Of a DNA stretch of 64,000 nt, positions 22,785 through 34,195 are shown in pieces. The position numbers and the translations under genes were made by a program. Numbering within the stretch: the stretch's first letter is position 1; the number at the start of each line of letters is the position of its first letter. Under the pieces are notes generated by a model that had not been told where the DNA came from, searched no databases, and saw only the letters and a list, made by a program, of their open reading frames with translations. This stretch comes from Cyrtodaria siliqua (taxonomy: Eukaryota > Mollusca > Bivalvia > Adapedonta > Hiatellidae), in the NCBI GenBank assembly GCA_037043455.1, contig JAWPHD010005069.1, forward strand, positions 62,001 to 126,000, written 5' to 3'.

Positions 22785-23558
22785 TAACTGTTAAACGACT
22801 GATATACCATCGCTAAACGACTGATATACATCGCTAAACGACTGATATACCATCGCTAAACGACTGATATACCATCGCTAAACGATTGATATACCATCGC
22901 TAAACGACTGATATACATCGCTAAACGACTGATATACCATCGCTAAACGACTGATATACATCGCTAAACGACTGAATTACATCGCTAAACGACTGATATA
23001 CCATCGCTAAACGACTGATATACATCGCTAAACGACTGATATACCATCGCTCAACGACTGATATACCATAGCTAAACGACTGATATACCATCCCTAAACG
23101 ACTGATATACCATCGCTAAACGACTGATATACATCGCTAAACGACTGATATACAATCGCTAAACGACTGATATAACATCGCTAAACGACTGATATACATC
23201 GCTAAACGACTGATATACCATCGCTAAACAACTCTTATACCATCGCTAAACGACTGATATACCATTGCTAAACGACTGATATACCATCGCTAAACGACTG
23301 ATATACATCGCTAAACGACTGATATACCATCGCTAAACGACTGATATACCATCGCTAAACGACTGATATAACATCGCTAAACGACTGATATACATCGCTA
23401 AACGACTGATATAACATCGGCTAAACGACTGATGATATACCATCGCTAAACGACTGATATACCATCGCTAAACGACTGATATAACATCGCTAAACGACTG
23501 ATATACCATCGCTAAACGACTGATATACCATCGCTAAACGACTGATATACCATCGCTA
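22785..23558. repeat. 21/22-bp minisatellite, about 36 copies
   Basis: The unit TAAACGACTGATATACCATC plus GC alternates between a 22-bp form (ATACCATCG) and a 21-bp form (ATACATCG). Copies are nearly identical, with rare single changes and one local ATGAT duplication near 23430. Non-coding. Confidence 0.95.
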
Positions 23559-23984
23559 AATGTTTTTGAGTTTTACTCACAAACGCATTGAAAAACAACA
23601 ACAAATGATGTCACCTTTTTGACGCATTTAACTTCATATTACTGGATTTTTGAGGAGTTATTTAATAGTTTCAAATTTTTGAACGTCGGCCAATCTGACT
23701 ACTGGGTACAGGATTTTTGTCAAGTGCATTAGAAGCTCTAAATTAATTCGCTTTGTAATACCAAATGCACGAGGGCAATCCTGTTTCACCAACACACGTA
23801 GGTGTTATATTGTAAACTACATTCATATAGTACTTATTATTTTAAACAACTCGTACGATATTACTTAAATACAATAAGCATCTATCCATACAACAAATCA
23901 ACATACCGGTATACTGCATGTGTACGATGTACCGAGTATAAAAACATAATATTTGGGAGATAGACTATCCATTAAATATCACAC

Positions 23985-24330
23985 GTCACACTTGAATTGA
24001 ATTGGGGTTTTACGTCGCACCAACACAAGAAAGGTCATATTGCGCCAAACAGGGATGAACATGCCAGGCTCATCCTCCATTTACATCTAGATAAAATATG
24101 GAGAATGGGCTTCTAACCAGCAGAACTGCAAAGTTGCAGCAAATTCTATTGTAGAAACTCCATTTAGGATGGAGCTATGTTTTCACATTTGCATATGCGC
24201 TGTCATGAAGAAAACCTTGAATGAGCATGATAAAAAAATGACAAAATGAACATGAAGGGTGGGGTGTGGTCCTACCCCTCTGCCTCTAGCAGGATATGAA
24301 GTGGTTGTATTCTACCCCGGTGGTTATAAC
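23985..24330. repeat. Dispersed 350-bp repeat, copy 2
   Basis: Same word order as 21395-21760. It abuts the 45-bp minisatellite, as if the array grew at its edge. Confidence 0.8.
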
Positions 24331-25050
24331 AAGATGGACGATTTATATACCACTTCGTTATAACAAAATGGACGATTAACAACTGAATATACCACTTGGC
24401 TATGACCAGATGGACAATTAACAACTGAATATACCACTTGGCTATGACCAGATGGACAATTAACAACTGAATATACCATTTGGCTATGACCAGATGGACA
24501 ATTAACAACTGAATATACCATCTGGCTATGACCAGATGGACAATTAACAACTGAATATACCATTTGGCTATGACCAGATGGACAATTAACAACTGAATAT
24601 ACCATCTGGCTATGACCAGATGGACAATTAACAACTGAATATACCATCTGGCTATGACCAGATGGTCAATTAACAACTGAATATACCACTTGGCTATGAC
24701 CAGATGGACAATTAACAACTGAATATACCACTTGGCTATGACCAGATGGTCAATTAACAACTGAATATATCACTTGGCTATGACCAGATGGACAATTAAC
24801 AACTGAATATACCACTTCCTTATAACAAGATGGTCAATTTAACAATTGTATATACCACTTGGTTATAACAAAATGGACAATTAACAACTGAATATACCAC
24901 TTCATTATAACAAAATGGATGATTAACAACTGAATATACCGCTTCATTATAACAAAATGGACAACTAATAATTGAATATACCACTTCGTTATAACAAGAT
25001 GGACAATTAACAACTGAATATATGACAAGATGGACAATACAAAATGTTGA
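24331..25050. repeat. 45-bp minisatellite, about 16 copies
   Basis: The unit contains GATGGACAATTAACAACTGA then ATATACCACTTGGCTATGAC. The left two thirds are uniform and the right third diverges to TTATAACAAAATGGAC variants. Because 45 is divisible by three, the minus strand reads as 15-residue repeats (WYIQLLIVHLVIA), which is not evidence of a gene. Confidence 0.95.
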
Positions 25051-25079
25051 ATGAATAACATTTACTCTTAGGGACATAC

Positions 25080-25500
25080 GTATAAGAAATAGAGAATCTT
25101 AAACGAGTTCCCATTTCATATAAGATTTATGAAACAAGTTATGAATTATTTTTATTTTAACGAGCCTTTTGGCACTTTAGCGCCAAAACGTCATAAAATA
25201 TGTGACGTCGCAACGTCGCGTCTCACACATGACGTTGCGTATAAAAGAGTTTGTGTTTTACCTCTTTACAAAATAGCAGTTTACGCCAACTTTTTAACAA
25301 ACCAACAACAATGTTTTGTATAACGTGCATTATTTTTATAAGCTGTCACAAATAGTAAGTTTATGACTCAGATCTGGGTGAATTTGTAATAAATAAAATA
25401 TCAGTTAATAAACTTGCGCAGTGTTACAGGTTTAACTCAACCAATGAAAATCGTTCCAGGTTGTATTACACGTGTGTCATACAATAGAATATTAAATGGG
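25080..25500. promoter_or_regulatory. CRE-like cluster beside a degenerate palindromic element
   Basis: GTGACGTCGCAACGTCGC and CATGACGTTGCGTATAAAAG lie at 25201-25246, between AAATAGAGAATCTTAAACG (25088) and AATAAATAAAATATCAG (25390). TATAAAAG after the sites is TATA-like. It looks like a decayed relative of the CRE-bearing foldback loci. Confidence 0.35.
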
Positions 25501-26290
25501 TTTTCGACACTGCTAACAAGGGACGTTATGTGATAAACAATTATTTACAATAATGACAGTTCTGTAAATAGTTTAAAGCTACAGACAACATATATCACTG
25601 TGTAAATAAACCAAATATTTGGAGTGTTTTCTGCCAATAACTGTATCTGGAATAAGTCATTCTTTAGTTTAAACAGCTTTAACGTAATACATAAGAAAAA
25701 CAAAATGCCCATTACACACTACGTCTTGCATGTGCAGAATTGAAACAAAGTAAACATATTTTTTATGGAAGTGACAATAAATGAAATGGTCCATGACGAT
25801 GCTGATGATAAATAACTACAACATTCCACATTAAAAATGCCCGCTATATCAACGTATTATACTGCATATTACAATGTGCCCATATTATCCCACGTCTATA
25901 ATATAAACAAAACTATACACTATGTAAAGCCAGATACCCTATGGCAAAGTGGTATTTATTCGCTAATTTTTGATACAGAATTAACATTTCCAATATCGTT
26001 AATTCAACTCCGATATTGCAAATGCACATAACTGATATCAGAATTGCTAATTCCGTTAAAATAAGGGGGCTGTATAGGCCCAAGAAGGCCTGTATTGCTC
26101 TATTTGCTATATGGTGTCCATGGTGGGGTAGGGTGGGGCAGGGTGGGGTGGGGATAGAAGGATTGTGCATCAGAAATGGCAGTACCAAATTATATTTTTT
26201 TATAATTACCAAGATAAGGGGAGGGATGTATTTGGCTCAAGGTTATCTAGCTGTAAAACAAATCAAACTTTTGTTAATATAAACATGATA
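25500..26290. other. No gene recognised
   Basis: AT-rich sequence with a GGTGGGG-rich tract at 26122-26155. Frames on both strands overlap each other and show no motif. Confidence 0.4.
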
Positions 26291-26294
26291 AACA

Positions 26295-26660
26295 CTCAAA
26301 GTTTGACATGTGACCCAGGGACGGGGCCAAATTTGACCCCAGGGTCACCATTTGAACAAGCTTGGTAGAGGACCATAAACTGAGTGTAAATACACAAGTT
26401 TAAACCGTTGGCTCTTGTAATTTCAGAGAAGACTTTTTAAGCTTGTCCCTATATAAGTCTATGTAAAACGTGACCCAGGAGGTGGGAGCCAAATATGACC
26501 CCAGGGTCACCATTTAAACGAACGTGGCAGAGGACCATAAGCTGAGTGTAAATACAAAATATTAAACATTTGACTCTTGCAGTTTCAGAGAAGATTTTTT
26601 TTAATTTTTCCCTATATAAGTCTAGGTAAAACTGTGACCCCTGCAGCAGGGCCAAATTTG
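26295..26660. repeat. GTGACCCC/GGGTCACC dispersed array, locus 3
   Basis: Two units with ATTTGACCCCAGGGTCACCA, TAGAGGACCATAA and TTTCAGAGAAGA. It passes directly into a module with two copies of GGTTCGATCTGGCTG (about 26728 and 26876) that ends at the truncated hairpin at 27020. Confidence 0.7.
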
Positions 26661-28004
26661 AAGAAAAAAAATGCCTCCAGTGAGATATGAGCCCACGACC
26701 CCTGGGGTTCCATAACTCCAGTGTTACTGGTTCGATCTGGCTGCTTTTCAACTCGTCCAAGCTTTCATTGATATCAACAATCTGGTCAAGTTTGGAAAAA
26801 TGAAGGCCCTATCGTCTTAAAGAGGCAAACTATAGCATTTTTAACTAAATCAAGGACAATAACTCCAGTTACTGGTTCGATCTGGCTGGTTTTCAAACTT
26901 GTCCAAGCTTTCATTGATATTAACAATCTGGTGAAAGATCGGATAAAAAATGAAGGCCATATCGTCTTAACGAGAAAAAGTTAACGACGGACGGACGACG
27001 GACAACTCGGCATCCCATAAGCTCTGCTGGCCCTTGTTTCTTGATTCTCAAGGTTACCATGCTGACGATAAAATAATATACATATATGGATGATATTATC
27101 TATTGAAAACATTATTTTTAGAACTGTTACATCTAAAAGCACATTATTTCCATGCTTATTTATAAAACTATTTTAAGTATTAAGGTATGTTATTTTATTT
27201 TACTGCTATTACAAAAGCCAGAATACTTTGTAAGAAAGTGATTGTGCAGATATCAGTTGTATGAAAGCTCACATAGTTCCTATGTACGTTATTACCTATA
27301 TTCATACTATGGAATGAGACGGAACAAAATGTCATCCTATATACAAGTCTCAACAATTAAACCAGGCAAATTTATTCATTAGTTATATTTATTTGAAATA
27401 ACACAGTAGGTAGGAAAACCTTTTAGTTTAACATGAAAATCGATAGAACTGATGGATGTTCCCTGAATTTATCCTCAACTGATCATATGGCCTTGTATCA
27501 CCCAGCAGTTCCATCAGTAATTCGAATGAGGACAGAGTTACAGTTCCTGTATTCTCTCTCATTGCCCTCTGTCATTGTGTGAAGTTTCATTGCAGTCCCT
27601 CTAGTAGTTTTTGAGTTATTGAGTGGACACTAATTATACGAATAAAATTACAAAGGGCAATAACTCTAATTGAATTGAAGGCAGAGTTATGGCTCTTGCA
27701 CTCTGCAAATCCTCTCATTGCCCTCTATCATTGTGTGAAGTTTCATTGTAGCCCCATCCATAGTTTTGAAGTTATGCTCCAAAGAAAAGTGGGATGGATG
27801 GAAGGACAAAGCGGTGACTATATGCTCCCCCAAAAATAATTTCGAGGAACATAAAAACAACTATTTTCCACAAATGGCATGGCCCCTTCAACAACAAAAA
27901 ACATTTCCCACATATCAATATTATACAAAATATACAACCATAACATAGTGAATATTGCATCCGAATAAATTTTACCTAAATAACTGTACAAACTATGCAA
28001 ATCT
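26660..28004. repeat. Dispersed repeat modules; no gene
   Basis: 26690-27035 is the CTCGTCCAAGCTTTCATTGA module in two copies. 27460-27855 holds two units of a module with TCATTGCCCTCTGTCATTGT and TGTGAAGTTTCATTG, ending in a hairpin-like TGCTCCCCCAAAAATAATTT and CATAAAAA. 27040-27460 shows nothing. Confidence 0.55.
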
Positions 28005-28735
28005 AACAAGAGGTCAAGGTACCTTGAACTGCTCTACTGTAGCAATATGACTGGATTTGTTCACAAGACTAGCTACTTATGAAGAAATGATGAATTTGAA
28101 AAAAGATTAAATTGTTTAAGAGAAACTAGATGCCATGCTGCTTCCTTTATCAAAACCTATCGCAGTTCTAGAGGCATAAGTAAGAATCGCAACCCTTTTG
28201 TAATGTTCTTGTAAAGTTTCATGAAGATTCCATTAACGTTTTCGGCGAAGTAGAGATCATAAAAGGTTCATTTATAAGACTATATAAAACAATGATGGCT
28301 ACTGATGGCCATCTTGGATGTCAGATCAACATGGATTTCATTTAGAACCAAATCCAAATTATTACAGGAAAGGTCCCTTATCAATACGGTTTAATGTTCT
28401 ATGGGACATTATTTTTAGGCCATCTTTGATTTCTAGGGGAGTCGAAGCTCACATAACACCAACTATATATAAGAGGTGTTTATGCAAACTTTCTTGGAAA
28501 CCACCCAGTCTCACACAAGAATATCGGCGGAACCAATGGATGGTATCCAAAATGGATGCTTTGCGTAAATACAGGTGTATAGCAGTAGACTGTACTTCCT
28601 CCCTCAATAATCGTGTCAAGTTTCATTCCAGTCACATTAGAAGTTATGCTCTGGACAAGAATAAGTATACAATTTACAAAGAGCAGTCAGTAACTCTTAT
28701 ATGAACTTTAACATGAATGAAAATACAGTTATGAC
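28005..28735. repeat. AACAAGAGGTCAAG dispersed repeat, locus 2
   Basis: It begins AACAAGAGGTCAAGGTACCT and includes TTGTAAAGTTTCATGAAGAT. 28560-28735 is again the TCATTCCAGTCACATTAGAA module. The 128-codon frame at 28318-28704 runs through this repeat and is not supported as a gene. Confidence 0.55.
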
Positions 28736-29020
28736 TACTGAGCTCAGCACTTCCTCTCACTGCTCTCTATCATTGTGGCAAGCTTCATTCACTGCCCTCT
28801 ATCATTGTGGCAAGCTTCATTCACTGCCCTCTATCATTGTGGCAAGCTTCATTCATTGCCCTCTATCATTGTGGCAAGCTTCATTCACTGCCCTCTATCA
28901 TTGTGGCAAGCTTCATTCATTGCCCTCTATCATTGTGGCAAGCTTCATTCACTGCCCTCTATCATTGTGGCAAGCTTCATTCACTGCCCTCTATCATTGT
29001 GGCAAGCTTCATTCCAGTCC
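28736..29020. repeat. 32-bp minisatellite, about 8.5 copies
   Basis: The unit CACTGCCCTCTATCATTGTG then GCAAGCTTCATT is nearly invariant, with T or C at one position. It is an expansion of a word present once or twice in the surrounding dispersed module. Confidence 0.95.
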
Positions 29021-29099
29021 CATTAGTATTTTCCAAGTTATTTTAACTTTTTCGGGGGGCACAAAAAAGAGAAATAGACGGACAACACCAACTGCCATA

Positions 29100-29128
29100 A
29101 GCTCTGCTGATCTTTGATCAGTGGAGAT
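29100..29128. repeat. Terminal hairpin of dispersed module
   Basis: AGCTCTGCTGATCTTTGATC then AGTGGAGAT, preceded by GACGGACAACACC. A variant of the hairpin at 14549. Confidence 0.5.
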
Positions 29129-29394
29129 AAAATAACCGAAAACTATAGTATAATTTATAAACATGACCAGTTTAGAGTATGTATTGCACTAGAAGTACAT
29201 TTGATACTGTGTACCAATCTGAAGTGCCAGTCTTAACTGCAGATACCCTTGTTTTTGTAGTATTATGTTTACAAAGATACTATTCCTAAGGTGACCCTGT
29301 TTTACAACCGTATTTTTTTCCCATTCAAATAAGCCAGTATGCAACCTTCTTAGACTTGTCAGTATATCATTTCCCCCAAACATTTTCCACAACA

Positions 29395-29515
29395 AAGCTG
29401 TTATTATACCAGATGTGAAGCATGTGTTGTTATTATACCAGATGTGAAGCATGTGTTGTTATTATACCAGATGTGAAGCATGTGTTATTATACCAGATGT
29501 GAACCATGTGTTGTG
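29395..29515. repeat. Short tandem repeat, about 29-bp unit
   Basis: TTATTATACCAGATGTGAAG then CATGTGTTG occurs about four times, the last copies shortened. Confidence 0.9.
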
Positions 29516-29519
29516 TTTA

Positions 29520-31100
29520 TAATCCAATACATTCATGCCTTTTGAAATGTAGTCTGGTGAAAGAGCATAAGTTTGTAGTTTCTTTCTGGCTATAATAAGT
29601 TATAATTGCAGTTTAAAACAGGTTCAGATGTGATGAAGGTGTTCTGCAGGACAAGGGTACTTAATAGTTCAGAAAATCAGTCTGCAGTTACTGCTGATGG
29701 TATATTTAAACAATATAAACACTTCCCTTTTAAGGAATTTAAAAACAAACTTCTGAATGGCAGTTCAAATTGGTACTGTTAATATCGAAAACTGATTTTT
29801 TACATGTCATTATTATTTAACACAAATTCTCCAACAGAGTTGTCTTTACCTGTACAAATAATCAACACATCAGTTAACAAAATGTTTTTTTGTTTTCTAA
29901 ATATTTTACTTTTTTAGTGGTGTACTACCACAGAAAAAATGCAAGCTTTAGTGAACTTGTTTTTTTTCCTAAAATAATTGACTGTAAAGCATGGCAAGGT
30001 ATATACTACTAACAACACAATTTTTTTTTAATGCAAACTCTGAGTGTAACTTATTTATTATATACATCCAAAAAACAAAATAACAGGTCTTAACAAAACA
30101 TGTCACAAATATAGAATATTACTATTTACATGATATTTGAAAATGTCATTAAAATCGATGGTAAAGTATTTTTAAGAAACAAGATCCTTAAAATAAAACA
30201 AACTGGTTAACATTGATAATTTTTTTGTATTTCATACCAATAGCGTGTGTATTTGCTTAAAAGAACTGATTAGCTTTTTTCAGCTTTTTTTCAGCATTTA
30301 TGTGGTTTCAAATGTTGGTAAAAAATGGCAAATTCTATGAGGCACATTGGCCGCCTAAGTTGAATTTCTATTCCACTATTAGCCTTTATTGTAATCGTTT
30401 GTGTCTACAAATTTAATTTAATAACCGTTGATTTTATTCACCAAAAATCTGTTTAAAGCAGAATAAGGAAAAAAATAAAAACTCAAAAATTATTTAATTA
30501 TATATTTAAAGTAAGAAAGATATTGCATTAATAAATTGTGATGCTAATTTTGATGCCTGATAAAAACTTTGACATGTGTACCTTTAAACAGGCACTCATG
30601 TACAATCCTCTACCTTAAGACAGCCTATACTATCTATTTTAATGACATTTTCATTAACATGTAAATCTGCATGCAATATTTTGTTTAATAGCAAATATTG
30701 TTTTGTTTCTTCTCTTATGTATATTCATCATGATAATTTAAACATTTTCGCCCAAAAACACATATTGCCATTTCAAGTTATTTAGTTGCTATATCACTGC
30801 AAGCCTTTTGGACTTTTCCAAACAATTAACAAACCTTCGGCTCATAAGAGTACTAATGCCATCATGGGCTAAATTGTACACCCCAATCACATTATGAACA
30901 CATCTTGAATATCCAGACATCTACAGATTATCAGGAATGTGTGCAGCTTGGCCAGGCATACTGGTGTTTACAATGCTTGGTTTACACTAATACACCAACA
31001 CCTCCGGTTAAATGTCAATGACTGCAGATAGATAGTCAAAACTTATTTGGTTCTCTGCCACGCCACTGATAGCTGTAATACCAGAAGGGCGTCCTCGGAA
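29520..31100. other. AT-rich stretch, no gene recognised
   Basis: Homopolymer-rich sequence. 30475-30605 is a diverged partial match to the MITE at 41586 (TTAATTATAT, GATGCTAATTTTGATGCCTG, GTGTACCTTTAAA). Confidence 0.4.
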
Positions 31101-31104
31101 CACG

Positions 31105-31920
31105 TCACCTGCTTTGTGCTTATCAGTGACAATGACCTTTAACCTAGTGACCCAAATATCAACACGATTCATCCTCTCACCAAGGACAAAACCAGATATA
31201 AAGTCTGGAGCTATGGGTGCAATCCTTCACAAATTAATGAGCAGAAATGAAAATGTGATGACAACACAAAAGAATGTTGCAAATAGAAATCTACCGCCAG
31301 TCCACAATTTCAAGTAAAAGGTCAATTATGAGTTCAATCCATGTCCATGTAGATGTTCTCTTTTAAATGAGTGGAAACCAACAAGTATACTTTAAATGTA
31401 AACTTAATAACTATAAACTTGAAATGCAAGGATTCCTATTAAAAGAGTATATATTACAATATATGGAACATAAACTTGTTTTATCGTTTATAATTACATG
31501 TTGACCCCAAAATCAATAGATGTCTACATCTCTTCAAGATATAACAACACAGCAAATATGTCACTGACCTTCATCTTTGACCTATTGACCCCAAAATCAA
31601 TAGGGGTCTACGTTGCACCAAGATATAACTACATAGCAAACATAATATCAATCCATGCAGCCTTTCTCTTTTAAATGAGTGGAAACCAATTTTCGAAAGT
31701 TATGAGCCAGGTTATGTTGCAGGTTAAAGTTTTATGAAAAGAGGCATAACTCTGCAACACTGAAAGTCAAGTTACTGGACAACATTCCTTTGTTTAAGAT
31801 GAAGACTTGCGTAAAGTTTCATAAACATAGGTCACATATTTTGAAAGTTATGGCCAAGGTTAAGCTGCAGGTTAAAGTGTGACAGATGATGATAACGGAA
31901 GACAGACAAAGTGATTCCTA
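31105..31920. repeat. TTTGACCTATTGACCCC dispersed repeats; NKCC 3' flank
   Basis: ACTGACCTTCATCTTTGACC, CTATTGACCCCAAAATCAAT and ATAGGGGTCTACG recur, with TTCATCCTCTCACCAAGGAC at about 31171. Related words return at 62150-62460. This lies downstream of the NKCC stop codon and may be part of its 3' UTR; I see no clear AATAAA. Confidence 0.5.
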
Positions 31921-32030
31921 AGTATCTGCCATGCTACACACAAGCATATAATACGTCCCCAGTTTAGTAATCTGACCCTTCAGCTGCTGAAGAACGCTTG
32001 AACATGCTAGTGTGGGAACGTGTGTGACTC

Positions 32031-32166
32031 TTAGCTGTAGAATGTGAGCACACTTGCTTGGTTACCACGGAGAAGCAGTATGGGTGGCATATCACGTGTC
32101 AATGTCTCTAGCCAGGCACAGTATAAGCTACTGGAGCATGTGCCTTTACGTGGCACGGGCAATGTC
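32031..32166 (-). CDS. SLC12A2: NKCC-type cotransporter, last coding exon
   Basis: Acceptor CTTACAG precedes G32166. After one base completing a codon split by the intron come 44 codons and TAA (32033-32031). The peptide [20 protein letters not shown], then [23 protein letters not shown], is the invariant C-terminus of Na-K-Cl cotransporters; VLTFYS is the terminal signature of NKCC rather than NCC. It is the end of the cytoplasmic regulatory domain. The first 28 bp are duplicated with one mismatch 78 bp upstream (32216-32243), where the acceptor AG is destroyed. Confidence 0.96.
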
Positions 32167-32210
32167 CTGTAAGATATAAAAGTAATATCAGACTCATTGG
32201 TTTATGGTGC

Positions 32211-32255
32211 AGCACGTGCCTTTATGTGGCACGGGCAATGTCCGTAAGTAAGATA
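32211..32255 (-). pseudogene. Dead partial copy of the last NKCC exon start
   Basis: CTTACGGACATTGCCCGTGC then CACATAAAGGCAC repeats the exon start at 32166 with one or two changes, but the AG acceptor reads CG and the frame stops within a few codons ([10 protein letters not shown] then stop). It is a short local duplication in the intron. Confidence 0.75.
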
Positions 32256-32474
32256 AATAAAAAATATTGAAATCATTTAATTATACACTGATATAAACCT
32301 AGACTTGACCATTGTTAAAACTAGTCACGATATATGTTCCATTATAAATGAGATGTTCATTTGACACACTCTACTCAAATCTGAAGACACTAGTAGTTAT
32401 TGCGCAAGAGCTGGGTGTTCTTTGGGAAATGTGTTGCCAGTCATAGCTTTCTTTTAAGTCTGTGCATACATCAG

Positions 32475-33725
32475 ACACGAGACAAGCAACTGATGACAGG
32501 AGACAAGACAGAGGTGACACGAGACAAGCAAGTGATGTAATGAGGCAAGCAAGTGATGACATGAGGGAAGAAAGTGATGACATGAGACAAGTGATGACAC
32601 GAGACAAGCAAGTGATGACATGAGACAAGAAAGTGATGATATGAGGCAAGCGAGCGATGAAATGAGACAAGACAGAGATGACTCGAGATAAGCAAGTGAT
32701 GACATGAGACAAGAAAGTGCTGACACGCGACAAGAAAGTGATGACATGAGACATGCGACAAGACAGAGATGACACAAGACAAGCAAGTGATGACATGAGA
32801 CAAGAAAGTGCTGACAAGAGACAAAAAAAGTGATGACATGAGACAAGAAAGTGATGACACGAACCAAGACAGAGATGACAAGAGACAAGCAAGTGATGAC
32901 ATGAGACAAGAAAGTGCTGATGTGAGACAAGAAAGTGCTAACATGAGACAAGACAGTGATGACATGAGACAAGCAAGAGATGACAGGAGACAAGCAATAT
33001 ATAACATGAGACAAGCAAAAGATGACATGAGACAAGCAAGTGATGACAAGAGACAATCAAGATATGACATGAGACAAGCAAGTGATGACATGAGACACGT
33101 GCAGATGTGAGACAAGAAAGTGCTGACATGAGACAAGACAGTGATGACATGAGACAAGCAAGAGATGACATGAGACAAGCAATATATAACGAGACAAGCA
33201 AGAGATGACAGGAGACAGGCAATATATAACATGAGACAAGCAAAAGATTACAAGAGACAAGCAAGTGATGACAAGAGACAAGCAAGAGATGACACGAGAC
33301 AAGAAAGTGCGGATGTGAGACAAGAAAGAGCTGACATGAGATAAGACAGTGATGACATGAGACAAGCAAGAGATCACATGAGACAAGCAATATATAACAT
33401 GAGATAAGCAAGAGATGACACGAGACAAGCAAGTGATGACAAGAGACAAGCAAGAGATGACATGAAACAAGCAAGTGATGACAAGAGACAAGCAAGAGAT
33501 GGCATGAGACAAGCAAGTGATGACATGCAACAAGGAAGTGCAGATGTGAGATAAAAAAGTGCTCACATGAGACAAGACAGTAATGACATAAGACAAGCAA
33601 GAGATGACATGAGACAAGCAAGAGATGACAAGAGACAAGCAAGAGATGACATGAGACAAGCAAGTGATGACAAGAGACAAGCAAGTGATGACAAAAGACA
33701 AGCAAGTGCTGACATAAGACAAGTG
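32475..33725. repeat. 21-bp minisatellite in an NKCC intron, about 60 copies
   Basis: The unit GATGACATGAGACAAGCAAGT (written here as GATGACATGAGACAAGCAAG plus T) fills about 1.25 kb, with variants such as CAATATATAACATGAGACAA and GTGCTGA. The plus strand reads as heptads (DDMRQAS) and the minus strand as Leu/Ser/Cys-rich repeats of up to 255 codons. It lies wholly between the exons at 33862 and 32166, so these frames are intronic. Confidence 0.95.
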
Positions 33726-33861
33726 ACTCCTTTCGTGAAACAAGTGAATGCAGACATGGGACAAGTTTGCGCCGACACCATTAGACAGCATACAAATCAA
33801 TTCAGTCTCAAAATATTTGACGACAATTCTCGATTACTGAGCGATAATAAAGACAACCTAC

Positions 33862-33929
33862 ATGACAATCAGGGAGGCGTCGGAGGAATGTTCCTGGAGA
33901 AGTTCACGGAGTCGAATCTGACGGTTTGT
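33862..33929 (-). CDS. SLC12A2: NKCC-type cotransporter, penultimate coding exon
   Basis: Exon of 68 bp with acceptor CATTTCAG and donor AT|GTAGGT. It encodes TNRQIRLRELLQEHSSDASL then IV and two bases of Met, matching the T(Y/N)RQIRLxELLxEHS block of SLC12 C-termini. It joins AAG|ACA with the exon ending at 36564 (phase 0) and AT|G with the last exon. The human SLC12A2 equivalent, as I recall it, is the same length. A plus-strand frame across it (33567-33953) is only its shadow. Confidence 0.95.
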
Positions 33930-34142
33930 CTGAAATGTGGATTTGAACACTAAAGTTAAACACCTTAGTAAATATCAGTTGCGTTTTAACAGTTATTGGA
34001 TTGTACGATCCTTCAAGTTGTTTAGACCCAATATGGTTCAATCAACATTTTTTTCCAAGGACAATTCCCTATTTCAACTTTTGTTAGCGCTACTAACACG
34101 TTTCAGATCAATTTAAGGAAAACTGTATTTACAAAGTAATAA

Positions 34143-34195
34143 AACTGCGGCAGTGGCTTAGTGGTAGTGCCAAGGGTTCAATCCCCGGCTGGTTA
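34143..34195 (+). repeat. tRNA-derived fragment
   Basis: GCAGTGGCTTAGTGGTAGTG is A-box-like and AGGGTTCAATCCCCGGCT carries a good B box (GGTTCAATCCC). The boxes are too close for a full tRNA because the anticodon arm is missing, so it is a SINE remnant. Confidence 0.5.

Noticed and set aside
22785..23558. CRISPR-like direct repeats
   Set aside because: Units are contiguous with no unique spacers and the genome is eukaryotic; it is a minisatellite.
24272..25077. Minus-strand frames of 75-162 codons with 15-residue repeats
   Set aside because: They are read-throughs of a 45-bp minisatellite; all frames are open because the period is divisible by three.
31008..31205. Minus-strand open frame ending ENQISFDYLSAVIDI, looking like a terminal exon
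   Set aside because: Its first half is the antisense of a dispersed TTTGACCTAGTGACCC / TTCATCCTCTCACC repeat, it lies downstream of the NKCC stop codon, and I recognise no family. A protein search of the last 40 residues would decide.
32371..33800. Minus-strand frames of up to 255 codons rich in Leu, Ser, Cys
   Set aside because: Produced by the 21-bp minisatellite within an NKCC intron; overlapping frames are open on both strands.
33567..33953. Plus-strand 128-codon frame with a heptad N-terminus
   Set aside because: Its unique C-terminal part is the exact antisense of the NKCC exon at 33929-33862, and the rest is minisatellite.
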